DNA of 64,000 nt from Phyllobacterium sp. T1293. Its GTDB lineage: Bacteria; Pseudomonadota; Alphaproteobacteria; Rhizobiales; Rhizobiaceae. The stretch covers positions 1,741,001-1,805,000 of the forward strand of contig NZ_CP088273.1 in NCBI RefSeq assembly GCF_020731415.2, read 5' to 3'. Of the stretch, positions 43,966 to 52,831 are shown piece by piece (positions within the stretch are counted from its first letter, which is position 1; each line of letters starts with the position of its first letter). The notes beneath the pieces are model-generated. The model searched no databases. It worked only from the letters and a program-made list of their open reading frames with translations, and was not told the DNA's origin. Position numbers and translations under genes: made by a program.

Positions 43966-44407
43966 TGGATACCCGCTCAAATGAAAAGCACATTACTTTC
44001 GGAATTCCCCGACAGGGCGCGGTCTTGCGGAAATCTGCAATCAACAAAAATCGTTGCAGCCACGGCTCAGTACAACTCTTCGGCTGTCAATTCCCGCATA
44101 TTTCTCGCTCCACAATTATGATCTTGATGAAATCAGATTTAGAAATATATATGCGCCGCGGCCTGAAAATATATCGGCCACAAAACACGCAGGCAGTTAG
44201 ATTGAACATTCAATTCATGTTTGTCGATTATCAATTAGTCGTAATATTTATGCCGCAAATGGCCTGTCTCCCGCCCAGTATTCACCTTGTTTAGAAGAAT
44301 CTGTTTGGGCATTCCGACAGTGAATGAGGACCGGACAAACACCGACGTGAACAGCGAGACTTCGTGATCGGAAGACCAACCACGAAGTCTTGCGCACGTG
44401 CCATAGT
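43966..44407. other. AT-rich intergenic gap without a recognisable gene
   Basis: About 440 bases between two minus-strand genes. It is noticeably richer in A and T (for example AAATATATATGCG and GAAAATATATCGG) than its surroundings. Short open frames exist, but none has a ribosome site or recognisable product. The promoter of the DMT transporter gene should lie in the part near 43966-44100. Confidence 0.5.
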
Positions 44408-46285
44408 TCAATTGCTCAAAGGAGCAAGCATCACCTTTCGCTGCAAATCCTGACGTATGATGATCGCCGCCTTTTTCATGTGCCCGACTTCGTCGGGACT
44501 GCAATAGCCCTTATCGATAGACATAATGTAGTGGCGGTTGACCCTGATATTCTGACCGTCTTTCTTGTATGTCGAGCGATATTGAATAGGGCCATCGTTA
44601 ACGGACAGGTCTTTCGGAAGAAACTGGACAGCGACCTCTTTGGGAAGCGTGATGTCATAGGTCTCCGTAAGATCGCTTGCAGCACAGCCAGTGCCATAAT
44701 GCGGTTCTGTGGCATCGTTGGCGAAACTCGTCATGTCAGCAATCGAATATCCGAGCGCCATTGGCATCTCGATCGGCAAAGCTTCGGGATTGGCAAGATC
44801 AAGGCCTGTCTGTTCTACGGAGAAACCGATATCGACTGGATAGCCGATATCATCGCTGGAAGGATCACCAGCCGTAAATTCACCCTTTCCGTTCAAACCA
44901 TTGCGCGCCAGCAATTGCTTTATCACGTCGGAACGCCGGAGGGGGTCCACACCCGCAACAACGGAACGACGGTCAAATGCAATGCCGCCATGAGATAGTT
45001 CGTTCAGCTTGCCATTGATCGAGCCATCCAATCCAATGGATACGGTCAAAGATGTCGACATTTTATTATCCGTCGCCGTCATTGCCGGGGTTGTCCGGGT
45101 TCCGGTCGATGCGTCGACATGCAGGACAGATTTGCCGGCCAGCCAATAGGCCTGCCCACCAAATGGCAGATATTGCGCCGTTGAATCGAGATAGAGATCA
45201 AGCGCCGGTACGTAACTGATAATGTGGTCGAAATAATCAGGGATCGCTTCCGGCGTCAGTTTGTACAGCTTTCCCGACGCGATCAAAACACCATGACTAT
45301 CAATGCCCTTGGCCTTTAGAAGGGCCTCCAGCAGAACAACATGATCCTTGCAATCTCCGTATCTGTTTCGCAGAATATCGCCAGCGGCATGAGGAACATA
45401 CCCGCCCTGAGCCAGATATAATGCGACGTACCGGACATTGGTCCGCACCCAATTGTAGAGTATGCGGGTTTGCTCCCGTTGGTCTGAAACTCCCCTCGTC
45501 AAATTGTCTGCCAGCGTTTGAATATCCGGCGTTACCGCAACCTTGTCATTGGCCCGGGCCTGATAAGCGTGGGCAATCGCCTCCCAATTTGCAAATGTCG
45601 TGACAGTTACATGCGGACTGTTCATAAAAACATCCGTCTTACCATCATCAAACGACCGAACATCAGGCTGCGCAAAAGTCCAGCTCCACAGCTTGTCGCC
45701 ATTGGCATCGGTCTCGCGCACCTCTTTCATCGCACTCACTTCACTGCGTAAATTCAGGGATTGCGGTGCTTTGAGCACGAGTTTGTAAGCCAGTATGCGT
45801 TCATCGGGATTGAAAGAGTCGGAATAGGTGAAGTTTCCGGGAAAGTCCGATTCTGTCTGTGTTTTGCGAACGCGATAATGAATGGTGTCGCCAACTTCGA
45901 TGTCGGGGAAAATAATGGATTTCTGCTTGCTTGTGCTGAAGACTGGCATGCCCGTGGCGGCCGGATCTTCCTGCAATCGAATCTGATCCGGCTGGACCTG
46001 TATGCGCCGTCCATCGGCCTTGATCGTCTCAGCCTCTATGACATCGAGAGTTGAGAGCTGGTCGTTAAAACGAAACGTCTTTGTCGCCAGCTTGTCCCGT
46101 CCGCTTGCATCAAGCAGGCGGCGTTTTGTTTCCCATTCACTGACGAAACGGCCATCCGCTTGCACCGCGATCGTTTCGAAGGCGGATATGACTTCTTCCT
46201 TGACTGCGGGAGTGCTGTCCGCTGCCAAAGCCGATGCGGAAAGCACGGATATGGCCAGCGCCAGAATCGGTATTGATTTTACCAT
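44408..46285 (-). CDS. Exported DUF3857 and transglutaminase-like protein
   Basis: A 625-residue protein with a signal peptide (SIPILALAISVLSASALA). An N-terminal DUF3857 region (TIAVQADGRFVSEWETKRRL) is followed by a transglutaminase-like domain with the catalytic triad. Cys is in NRYGDCKDHVVLLEALLKA, His in DYFDHIISYVP and Asp in LYLDSTAQ. A long C-terminal beta domain follows. Such proteins are predicted periplasmic peptidases or transpeptidases of unknown substrate. It lies 187 bases after a DsbA-like gene on the same strand. Confidence 0.85.
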   Translation of the reverse strand: MVKSIPILALAISVLSASALAADSTPAVKEEVISAFETIAVQADGRFVSEWETKRRLLDASGRDKLATKTFRFNDQLSTLDVIEAETIKADGRRIQVQPDQIRLQEDPAATGMPVFSTSKQKSIIFPDIEVGDTIHYRVRKTQTESDFPGNFTYSDSFNPDERILAYKLVLKAPQSLNLRSEVSAMKEVRETDANGDKLWSWTFAQPDVRSFDDGKTDVFMNSPHVTVTTFANWEAIAHAYQARANDKVAVTPDIQTLADNLTRGVSDQREQTRILYNWVRTNVRYVALYLAQGGYVPHAAGDILRNRYGDCKDHVVLLEALLKAKGIDSHGVLIASGKLYKLTPEAIPDYFDHIISYVPALDLYLDSTAQYLPFGGQAYWLAGKSVLHVDASTGTRTTPAMTATDNKMSTSLTVSIGLDGSINGKLNELSHGGIAFDRRSVVAGVDPLRRSDVIKQLLARNGLNGKGEFTAGDPSSDDIGYPVDIGFSVEQTGLDLANPEALPIEMPMALGYSIADMTSFANDATEPHYGTGCAASDLTETYDITLPKEVAVQFLPKDLSVNDGPIQYRSTYKKDGQNIRVNRHYIMSIDKGYCSPDEVGHMKKAAIIIRQDLQRKVMLAPLSN

Positions 46286-46472
46286 GAATGATTTACCTTG
46301 ACGCATTTGATGGGCGCTGTGCCCATGAGTAATGCGCTCAATCTATTTTCCCATCGGCAAGACGCCAATTGGTAATCATACCTACAGTGTTTGATCTGCC
46401 GGGCCTGATCACCCCGCCCCGACATCGCACCTGTTCATTGTCCCAGGGATATAAGTCTGTAGCGGCGATGGA

Positions 46473-47138
46473 TTACCGGGGTGACGCCAACTCGTTTTCA
46501 ATAATTGCGGACATCTGGGCAAGCGAGAGAGCGCCGACATATTTTTTGCCGTTGATGAAGAATGTCGGTGTGCCTGTGATGCCAAATTCTTTGAGAGCAC
46601 GCTCCCGCCCGGCATTCACCTTGTTCAAAAGGTCCTGATTGGCCAGACAGGCATTGAATTGATCCTGTGTAAGACCCGCCAGTTTTGATGTCTGCAGCAG
46701 GTAGCTCTTTATATCCGCGATCTGGAGCCATTGCTCCTGATGACCAAATAGCGTCTCGATAAAGGGATAATAACGCTCCTTGGTCACGCAGCGCGCCAGC
46801 ATGAAGATGCCGGTTGACCGTGCCTCCAGCGGGAGTTCCCGGAAGATCAACTTTGCCTTGCCGGTATTTATGTATTTCGCCTTGATCGCGGGCAGAGTGT
46901 GCGCTGTAAAATCGGCACAATGGGAACATCCCATCGAGGCATATTCGATGATGGTCACGGGAGCATCGGTCTTGCCCATGACCATATCTTCGAGTGGGCC
47001 CGCTTGCATGAGCTTGGCCACGTCGACGCTGCCTACTGGTTCAGGTATCGCCTCGCCAGCGGCCATAGCGGATATGGCCGATCCACTCCCGGTTAGCGCC
47101 ACAACAGCCCCAAGCAAAGCATCCCGGCGATTCAGCAT
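46473..47138 (-). CDS. DsbA family thiol-disulfide oxidoreductase
   Basis: A 221-residue periplasmic protein with a Tat-like or Sec signal (MLNRRDALLGAVVALTGSGS). The thioredoxin fold has the active site CSHC in YASMGCSHCADF and the cis-proline loop GITGTPTFFINGKKY. This CSHC group of DsbA-like proteins makes disulfides or isomerises them. The N-terminus NRRDALLG includes a twin-arginine pair, so Tat export is possible. It lies upstream of the DUF3857 gene on the same strand. Confidence 0.92.
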   Translation of the reverse strand: MLNRRDALLGAVVALTGSGSAISAMAAGEAIPEPVGSVDVAKLMQAGPLEDMVMGKTDAPVTIIEYASMGCSHCADFTAHTLPAIKAKYINTGKAKLIFRELPLEARSTGIFMLARCVTKERYYPFIETLFGHQEQWLQIADIKSYLLQTSKLAGLTQDQFNACLANQDLLNKVNAGRERALKEFGITGTPTFFINGKKYVGALSLAQMSAIIENELASPR

Positions 47139-47399
47139 TTATGATTTTCCTGTCTCACGATTGAACAAATTTACCGCGTGCAATGACAGCGCGCTGCTGG
47201 TTTTCCTCGTATGATGAGCCATGGCAGCAAGAACCACCGCTTGTCCATCGGCCATAATGTCCATGGTGTTTATCATCTGGGAAAAACTTGTCACCATTAC
47301 AGGAAAGCACAGGCGACGGGGAACGTCTATGATACTTTGTTCAAATACCAAGACATCATTGCCCGCATATCATGACACCTTTCACAGAACGGAATCCCC

Positions 47400-48188
47400 A
47401 TGCCCGAATTGACGATGTATCAGGTCGATGCCTTTACCTCAGAGCTTTTCCGCGGCAATCCAGCCGCCGTTCTGGTGCTGGAGGACTGGCTGCCTGTAGC
47501 AACCATGCAAAACATTGCCAGCGAGAACAATCTGGCTGAAACGGCGTTTGTGCGGCCCAATGGCTGTGGATTTGACCTGCGCTGGTTCACGCCGGTGCAT
47601 GAGGTGGAGTTCTGTGGTCATGCCACGCTGGCAACATCGCACGTTCTCGTGCATGAGCTTGGCAGCAAAGGCCAGCTTGTCTTCGAAACGCGTATTGGAA
47701 CGCTGCGGGTTGACCCCAAAGAAACGGGCTATCAGCTTGATTTTCCAAGTTTTCCGCCTGAAACAGTGGCAGATATTCCTGCCCCGCTCAAAACCAATTT
47801 TGGCAATGGGCCAATCAGGGCGTTTCGCAATTTCGAGAATATGTTTGTCGAGTTGGCCAATGAGCAAGCCGTCGTCGACTTTATCCCCGACCTGGCGGAA
47901 ATCGTGAAATTGCAAGGGCAAGGACTTGTTGTGACGGCCAAAGGCGACGAACACGATTTTGTTTCGCGCTACTTTGCGCCTTTTGCCGGTATTCCCGAAG
48001 ATCCTGTCACCGGTTCCACCCACGCAACACTGGTGCCTTACTGGGCGGAGAAACTCGGCAAGACAAAACTGTCAGCCTTCCAGCGCTCCAGCCGTGGCGG
48101 ACATCTCCTGTGCGAACTGAAAGGCGACCGCGTTCTCCTGACAGGTTCCGCGGTCACCTTCATGAAAGCGCAAATTTACCTGCCCTGA
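47400..48188 (+). CDS. PhzF family isomerase-like protein
   Basis: A 262-residue PhzF protein. It has the expected N-terminus YQVDAFTSELFRGNPAAVL, the conserved Glu47 in NLAETAF, FCGHATLATSHVL (residues 72-84) and the second-half motif FAGIPEDPVTGSTHATLVPY. PhzF enzymes are isomerases (phenazine synthesis) or unknown-function homologues; no phenazine genes are near. Its end overlaps the 3' end of the dihydroorotase-like gene by 13 bases (convergent). Confidence 0.9.
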   Translation: MPELTMYQVDAFTSELFRGNPAAVLVLEDWLPVATMQNIASENNLAETAFVRPNGCGFDLRWFTPVHEVEFCGHATLATSHVLVHELGSKGQLVFETRIGTLRVDPKETGYQLDFPSFPPETVADIPAPLKTNFGNGPIRAFRNFENMFVELANEQAVVDFIPDLAEIVKLQGQGLVVTAKGDEHDFVSRYFAPFAGIPEDPVTGSTHATLVPYWAEKLGKTKLSAFQRSSRGGHLLCELKGDRVLLTGSAVTFMKAQIYLP

Positions 48189-49513
48189 GCGAGAGCCTCG
48201 CCGAACAGGATTGGTTCGCCCTGGGATGGCGTGACAATTTCGCCGTCCCACATTACCTTGATGCCACGGACAATGGTGCCCACGGGCCAGCCGGTGACAG
48301 TCTTGCCGTCATAGGGCGTCCAGCCCGCCTTTGAGCCGACCTGTGCATTGGTGATAGTCTCGCGCCGCTTCATATCGACGATGGTGAGGTCCGCATCATA
48401 GCCAACGGCGATGCGGCCCTTGCGCGCCATGCCGAACAGACGGTTGGGGCCGTGCGAACTCAAATCGACAAAGCGCTCGATGGACAGGCGCCCGGCATTG
48501 ACGTGATCAAGCATGATCGGCACCAGCGTCTGCACGCCGGTCATCCCCGAGGGCGATGCCGGATAGGGCTTTGATTTTTCTTCCAGCGTGTGCGGCGCGT
48601 GATCAGAGCCGAGCACATCGACAATCCCCTGCCCGATACCCTTCCAGATGCCATCACGATGTCTGGCATCACGCACTGGCGGGTTCATCTGCAACAGCGT
48701 TCCAAGCGTGGCGTACTGGCTGGCATCCATGGTCAAGTGGTGCGGCGTGGCTTCACAGCTTGCCACATCCCTGTGATCGGCCAGAAAATCAATCTCTTCT
48801 GCTGTTGAAATATGCAGAACGTGAATGCGTGCGCCGGTTTCCCGGGCGATGCGAACAAGCCGCTGCGTACACTGAAGCGCGGCGATCTCATCGCGCCAGA
48901 CCGGATGCGATGATGGATCATTGGCAATGCGGAAACTTTCGCGCTCGCGCAGGCGGAATTCGTCTTCCGAATGGAAGGCGGCGCGGCGGCGCGTATTGCG
49001 CAGGATCGAGGCAACGCCTTCATCATCCTCAACCAGAAGGTCGCCGGTGGACGAACCCATGAACACCTTGATACCGGCAGCGCCGGGCAGACGTTCAAGT
49101 TCCGCCACATCTCTGGCATTGTCGCGCGTACCGCCAACCCAGAAGGCAAAATCGCAATGCATACGGTGATGGCCGCGCCGCACCTTATCCTCAAGTGTAT
49201 CAGCCGATGTGGTCAGCGGCTTGGTATTGGGCATTTCAAAGACAGCGGTGACACCGCCTAGAACCGCTGAGCGCGAGCCGCTTTCCAGATCTTCCTTGTG
49301 CTCAAGGCCGGGCTCACGGAAATGCACCTGACTGTCGACCACACCCGGTAGAATGTGCAGGCCCGTCGCATCGATGATCTCTGCGGCGGAAGCACCGCCG
49401 AGATTGCCGATGGCAGCAATACGGCCATTGGTGATGCCGATATCGCGCAAGGCCACACCATCCTGATTGACAACCATTCCGCTTCTGAAAATCGTATCGA
49501 ACGTCTGAGCCAT
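48176..49513 (-). CDS. Dihydroorotase family amidohydrolase
   Basis: A 445-residue cyclic amidohydrolase of the dihydroorotase/allantoinase type. Ligand-like residues are Lys149 (GIKVFMGSS), His181 (AFHSEDE), His234 (HVLHISTAEE) and Asp304 (GSDHAPHT). The first metal-binding pair, usually His-x-His, is here Gln62-x-His64 in DSQVHFREPG. The ATG at 49513 (MAQTFDTIFRSG) is chosen; the frame upstream overlaps ygfZ. Its role may be pyrimidine synthesis or another ring-opening reaction; I leave the symbol empty. Confidence 0.85.
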   Translation of the reverse strand: MAQTFDTIFRSGMVVNQDGVALRDIGITNGRIAAIGNLGGASAAEIIDATGLHILPGVVDSQVHFREPGLEHKEDLESGSRSAVLGGVTAVFEMPNTKPLTTSADTLEDKVRRGHHRMHCDFAFWVGGTRDNARDVAELERLPGAAGIKVFMGSSTGDLLVEDDEGVASILRNTRRRAAFHSEDEFRLRERESFRIANDPSSHPVWRDEIAALQCTQRLVRIARETGARIHVLHISTAEEIDFLADHRDVASCEATPHHLTMDASQYATLGTLLQMNPPVRDARHRDGIWKGIGQGIVDVLGSDHAPHTLEEKSKPYPASPSGMTGVQTLVPIMLDHVNAGRLSIERFVDLSSHGPNRLFGMARKGRIAVGYDADLTIVDMKRRETITNAQVGSKAGWTPYDGKTVTGWPVGTIVRGIKVMWDGEIVTPSQGEPILFGEALAQGR

Positions 49514-49589
49514 TTGCTTTCCATTCCTGCCTTGCGAACCCTTCACTTGCGGCTTACGTAACGGTGACAGGAAAGGCAAGGGTGAAGCG

Positions 49590-50441
49590 ATGCCATCGGC
49601 AAACTTAAGCGGAAGAGTGGTTCTTGATGTTACCGGGGATGATGCAGAAAAGTTTCTGCAGAACCTGATTACAACCGATCTCGATGGCCTCGACAAGGGT
49701 GATCTGAAACCCGGCGCGCTGCTTAGCCCGCAAGGCAAAATCCTGTTTGAGTTTCTTGTCGCCCGGATACCGGACGGTTTGTTACTCGACACGCTGGAAA
49801 CCTCTGTCAGCGATTTAACCAAACGGCTCACCCTCTATAAATTGCGCGCCAAAGTGCAAATTACCGTGCGGCCTGAATCGGTTATCCAGGTTTCATGGGG
49901 AAATGAGTCAGGCGCTTCAGAAAATGATTCAAGCGTGCGTGACCGCCGCTTCCCCGATGCCCTGAATGTCCGCCGCCATTATGGCACCGAGGCCGCACCC
50001 ACCGCCGATGAGACACAATGGATGGCGCTGCGCATCGCGCACGGCGTGGCGGAAGCGCCCTTCGACTATGCCCTTGGCGATGCTTTTCCGCATGACGTCA
50101 ATCTGGATCAGATATCAGGCGTTTCCTTCAAGAAGGGCTGTTTCATCGGGCAGGAAGTGGTGTCGCGCATGCAGCATCGCGGCACGGCACGCCGGCGCAT
50201 CCTGATCGCCTCGGGAAATGCCAATCTGCCCGAAACCGGCGCCGCCATCACCGCCAATGGGCGGGATATCGGCACTCTTGGCAGCGTGGTTGGTAATGCC
50301 GGGCTGGCGCTCGTGCGCATCGACCGGGTGAAGGACGCTGTGGATGCCGGTACGCCGATCCTGTCAGGAGAAACAACGCTGACGCTTGCCATTCCGCCCG
50401 AACACCGTTTTACATTTCCCGTGACGACCCAGGAGGCTTAA
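49590..50441 (+). CDS. ygfZ: YgfZ/GcvT folate-binding protein
   Basis: YgfZ is a folate-dependent protein for repair or maturation of iron-sulfur enzymes. The 283-residue protein has DVTGDDAEKFLQNLITTDL at the start and the invariant KGCFIGQEVVSRMQHRG motif containing the functional cysteine. It is divergent, 76 bases from the dihydroorotase-like gene. GGTGAAGCG precedes the ATG. Confidence 0.94.
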   Translation: MPSANLSGRVVLDVTGDDAEKFLQNLITTDLDGLDKGDLKPGALLSPQGKILFEFLVARIPDGLLLDTLETSVSDLTKRLTLYKLRAKVQITVRPESVIQVSWGNESGASENDSSVRDRRFPDALNVRRHYGTEAAPTADETQWMALRIAHGVAEAPFDYALGDAFPHDVNLDQISGVSFKKGCFIGQEVVSRMQHRGTARRRILIASGNANLPETGAAITANGRDIGTLGSVVGNAGLALVRIDRVKDAVDAGTPILSGETTLTLAIPPEHRFTFPVTTQEA

Positions 50442-50490
50442 CCTCAGAATCTATGGTGAGGTTGGTGCTTTGCTGTGAGTTGTATGAGCA

Positions 50491-50659
50491 TGGTTCCGTG
50501 GTTCGCCCTTCGAAAAGCTCAGGAGGCTCACCATGAGGGAGAGGGGTGATGCAAGGCTAATCGCAAAGTTTGCAGAATAGAGTTCCCCTCATCCTGAGCT
50601 TGTCGAAGGGCCCTCATGGTGAGCCTCCTGAGCTTTTCGAAGGGCGAACCACGGAACCA
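50491..50659. repeat. B-type inverted repeat without an A core (49-bp perfect arms)
   Basis: The arms 50491-50539 and 50611-50659 are perfect inverted 49-mers. The left arm begins TGGTTCCGTGGTTCGCCCTT and the right arm ends GAACCACGGAACCA. A third, shorter copy of TCATCCTGAGCTTGTCGAAG lies inside at about 50589-50608. It starts 50 bases after the ygfZ stop. The gap 50442-50698 has no gene. Confidence 0.9.
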
Positions 50660-50698
50660 CGCACCACCAGCCACGCATAAATCAGACCGGGAGAATTC

Positions 50699-51331
50699 AT
50701 GCCCAAAGCGGCAACACCTAAAGCATCAAAGAATGACATGCGGGCATGGCAGCGGATGTTATCTGGCCGCAGATTGGATTTGCTTGATCCCTCGCCGCTC
50801 GACATTGAAATCGAAGACATTGCACAAGGGCTTGCGCGCGTTGCCCGCTGGAACGGCCAGACCGTCGGTGATCATGCCTATTCGGTGGCGCAGCATTCCC
50901 TGCTGGTTGAGCAGATTTTCGGGATGATCGTCCCGGATGCAACGGTCGAGCACCACCTTGCAGCCCTTTTGCACGACGCGCCTGAATATGTGATCGGCGA
51001 CATGATTTCACCCTTCAAGGCCGTGGTGGGCGGCGACTACAAGAGCGTGGAGCTGCGTTTGCAGCAGGCCATCCATCTGCGCTTTGCCCTGCCGCCTGCG
51101 GTCACGCAAAATCTGCGCAACCTGATCAAGCGGGCGGATGCCATAGCCGCCTATTTCGAGGCTACCCGGCTTGCGGGTTTTGCCGAGACGGAAGCGGTGC
51201 TTTTCTTTGGCCGTCCACGCGGAATCGACCCGCAGGGTCTCGACTTGACCGCCGTGGCAACCCAGAATGCGCAGAATGCCTTTTTGCAGCGTTTTGCTGT
51301 ATTGGAATCACAACGCGCCAGCAGAAGGTGA
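50699..51331 (+). CDS. HD-domain phosphohydrolase-like protein
   Basis: A 210-residue HD-superfamily protein. Predicted metal ligands are His66 (QHSLLVEQ), His92-Asp93 (ALLHDAPEYVIGD) and Asp147 (IKRADAIAAY). This resembles YfbR-type 5'-deoxynucleotidases and related hydrolases. GGGAGA lies 5 bases before the ATG. The stop overlaps the start region of the next gene, so HD, phosphatase, NadQ-like and cupin genes form an operon (50699-53344). Confidence 0.9.
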   Translation: MPKAATPKASKNDMRAWQRMLSGRRLDLLDPSPLDIEIEDIAQGLARVARWNGQTVGDHAYSVAQHSLLVEQIFGMIVPDATVEHHLAALLHDAPEYVIGDMISPFKAVVGGDYKSVELRLQQAIHLRFALPPAVTQNLRNLIKRADAIAAYFEATRLAGFAETEAVLFFGRPRGIDPQGLDLTAVATQNAQNAFLQRFAVLESQRASRR

Positions 51332-51336
51332 AGGCC

Positions 51337-51864
51337 ATGCCGCATATCATCGTCACTCCCCTTTCCCGCCTCGCCGAAACCGCGACGCGTTCGGGTGCGC
51401 GCGATATGGTGACGCTGATCAATATGGGCACGCCCGTTGAGCGACCGGTTGAAATCACTGAAGCACGGCATCTGTTTCTCGGATTTAACGATATTGTCGA
51501 ACCGGCAGATGGCATGACGCCGCCGGGCATTGACCACGTGCATAGCCTTATTGCATTTGGCCAAAAGTGGGATCGCCAGACGCCGCTGCTCGTCCACTGC
51601 TATGCCGGCATATCGCGCTCCACCGCAGGCGCCTATATTACGGCACTGGCGCTCAATCCTGAGCTTGATGAAACGCTATTGGCGCAAACCCTGCGCAGGA
51701 ATGCGCCATCGGCCACGCCCAACAGCCGGTTGATTGCACTTGCCGATGATATTCTTGGCCGCAAGGGGCGCATGGTCGACGCGATCAAGGCCATTGGCCG
51801 GGGCGAAGAAGCTTTTGAGGGCACGCCCTTTAGCTTGCCGCTTGTGGTGATCCAGCCGCGATGA
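51337..51864 (+). CDS. Dual-specificity/tyrosine phosphatase-like protein
   Basis: A 175-residue protein with the phosphatase P-loop HCYAGISRST (Cys88 and Arg94 from the start at 51337). LLVHCYAGISRSTAGAYI is the family core, and DH at 66-67 could supply the general acid. The ATG at 51337 (MPHIIVTPL) has AAGGTGAAGGCC upstream; the HD gene stops at 51331. It overlaps the NAD-regulator gene by 4 bases (ATGA). Its substrate could be a protein or nucleotide phosphate; unknown. Confidence 0.85.
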   Translation: MPHIIVTPLSRLAETATRSGARDMVTLINMGTPVERPVEITEARHLFLGFNDIVEPADGMTPPGIDHVHSLIAFGQKWDRQTPLLVHCYAGISRSTAGAYITALALNPELDETLLAQTLRRNAPSATPNSRLIALADDILGRKGRMVDAIKAIGRGEEAFEGTPFSLPLVVIQPR

Positions 51865-52823
51865 CAACAGCTGCGCCCAATGCTGTCGAGATCAATCTGA
51901 GCGCTGCCATTGCTGCGGTCGCCGACAATGATCCGCTTATTCTGACGACACCGGCCAGCGACGATGCCCAGCGGGATGAATTGCCGTTTGGTCCATTCAA
52001 CCCGCTTGCCCACCGCACATTCGAGACCGGCTTGCGCGAATGGGTTGCCGAGCAGACACCCTTGCGGCTTGGCTATGTCGAACAGCTGTACACATTCGGC
52101 GACCGCGGCAGGCACAAAACCGCTGAGGATCGCGACCTGCATATCGTCTCTGTCGGCTATCTGGCGCTGACCCGGATCACCGACGAAAACCGGGATGCCT
52201 TGCGCAAATCCGGTGCGCGCTGGCGCAGCTGGTATTCGTTCCTGCCATGGGAAGACTGGCGCGGCGGCAAGCCCACCATGATTGATGACACGATCCGTCC
52301 AGCACTTTGCCGATGGGCCGAGCAGGGCAATTCCCATGCGCGCATGAGCCGTATCAGGCTGGCCTTTGGCGATGAAGGCATTATCTGGGATGAAGAGCGT
52401 GTGCTGGAGCGTTATGAATTGCTCTACGAGGCAGGTCTTGTTGGGGAAGCCGTGCGCGATGGACGCGCTGACCCGCCTGCCCTGTCTGGCAATCTCGGCC
52501 TGCCCATGAGTTTCGATCACCGGCGCATTCTGGCGACAGCAATTTCACGGCTGCGCGCCAAGCTGAAATACCGGCCGGTGGTTTTCGAACTGATGCCGCC
52601 GACCTTCACACTCACCGCCTTGCAGGAAACCGTAGAAGCCATATCCGGCCGTCACCTGCACAAGCAGAATTTCCGCCGGCTGGTGGAAGGTACCGAACTG
52701 GTTGAACCAACCGGCGCCGAACAGACACAGGCACGCGGCAGACCCGCCGCGCTTTACCGTTTCAGGCACAATGTGCTGGAAGAGCGAAGTGTTGCTGGCC
52801 TGCGCGTCGGCGGACGGGGATAG
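51861..52823 (+). CDS. nadQ: NAD regulator (COG4111-like, NUDIX-type domain plus winged helix)
   Basis: A 320-residue protein of the type annotated as NAD regulator in alphaproteobacteria (COG4111; the name NadQ is from memory). The N-terminal half is NUDIX-like (DLHIVSVGYLALTRITDENR) but lacks an intact NUDIX box, so it probably senses ligand rather than hydrolyses it. The C-terminal half has a winged helix (FTLTALQETVEAISGRHLHK, then LVEPTG). It starts on an ATGA overlap with the phosphatase gene. The likely target, nadABC, lies 5 kb away with an imperfect palindrome at 58728-58746. Confidence 0.75.
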   Translation: MTTAAPNAVEINLSAAIAAVADNDPLILTTPASDDAQRDELPFGPFNPLAHRTFETGLREWVAEQTPLRLGYVEQLYTFGDRGRHKTAEDRDLHIVSVGYLALTRITDENRDALRKSGARWRSWYSFLPWEDWRGGKPTMIDDTIRPALCRWAEQGNSHARMSRIRLAFGDEGIIWDEERVLERYELLYEAGLVGEAVRDGRADPPALSGNLGLPMSFDHRRILATAISRLRAKLKYRPVVFELMPPTFTLTALQETVEAISGRHLHKQNFRRLVEGTELVEPTGAEQTQARGRPAALYRFRHNVLEERSVAGLRVGGRG

Positions 52824-52831
52824 GAGATAGA

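Noticed and set aside
44235..44504. 89-codon minus-strand frame in the AT-rich gap
   Set aside because: It overlaps the 3' end of the DUF3857 gene in another frame and shows no coding signature.
47139..47351. 70-codon minus-strand frame before the DsbA-like gene
   Set aside because: No ribosome site, signal or recognisable sequence; more likely part of the promoter region.
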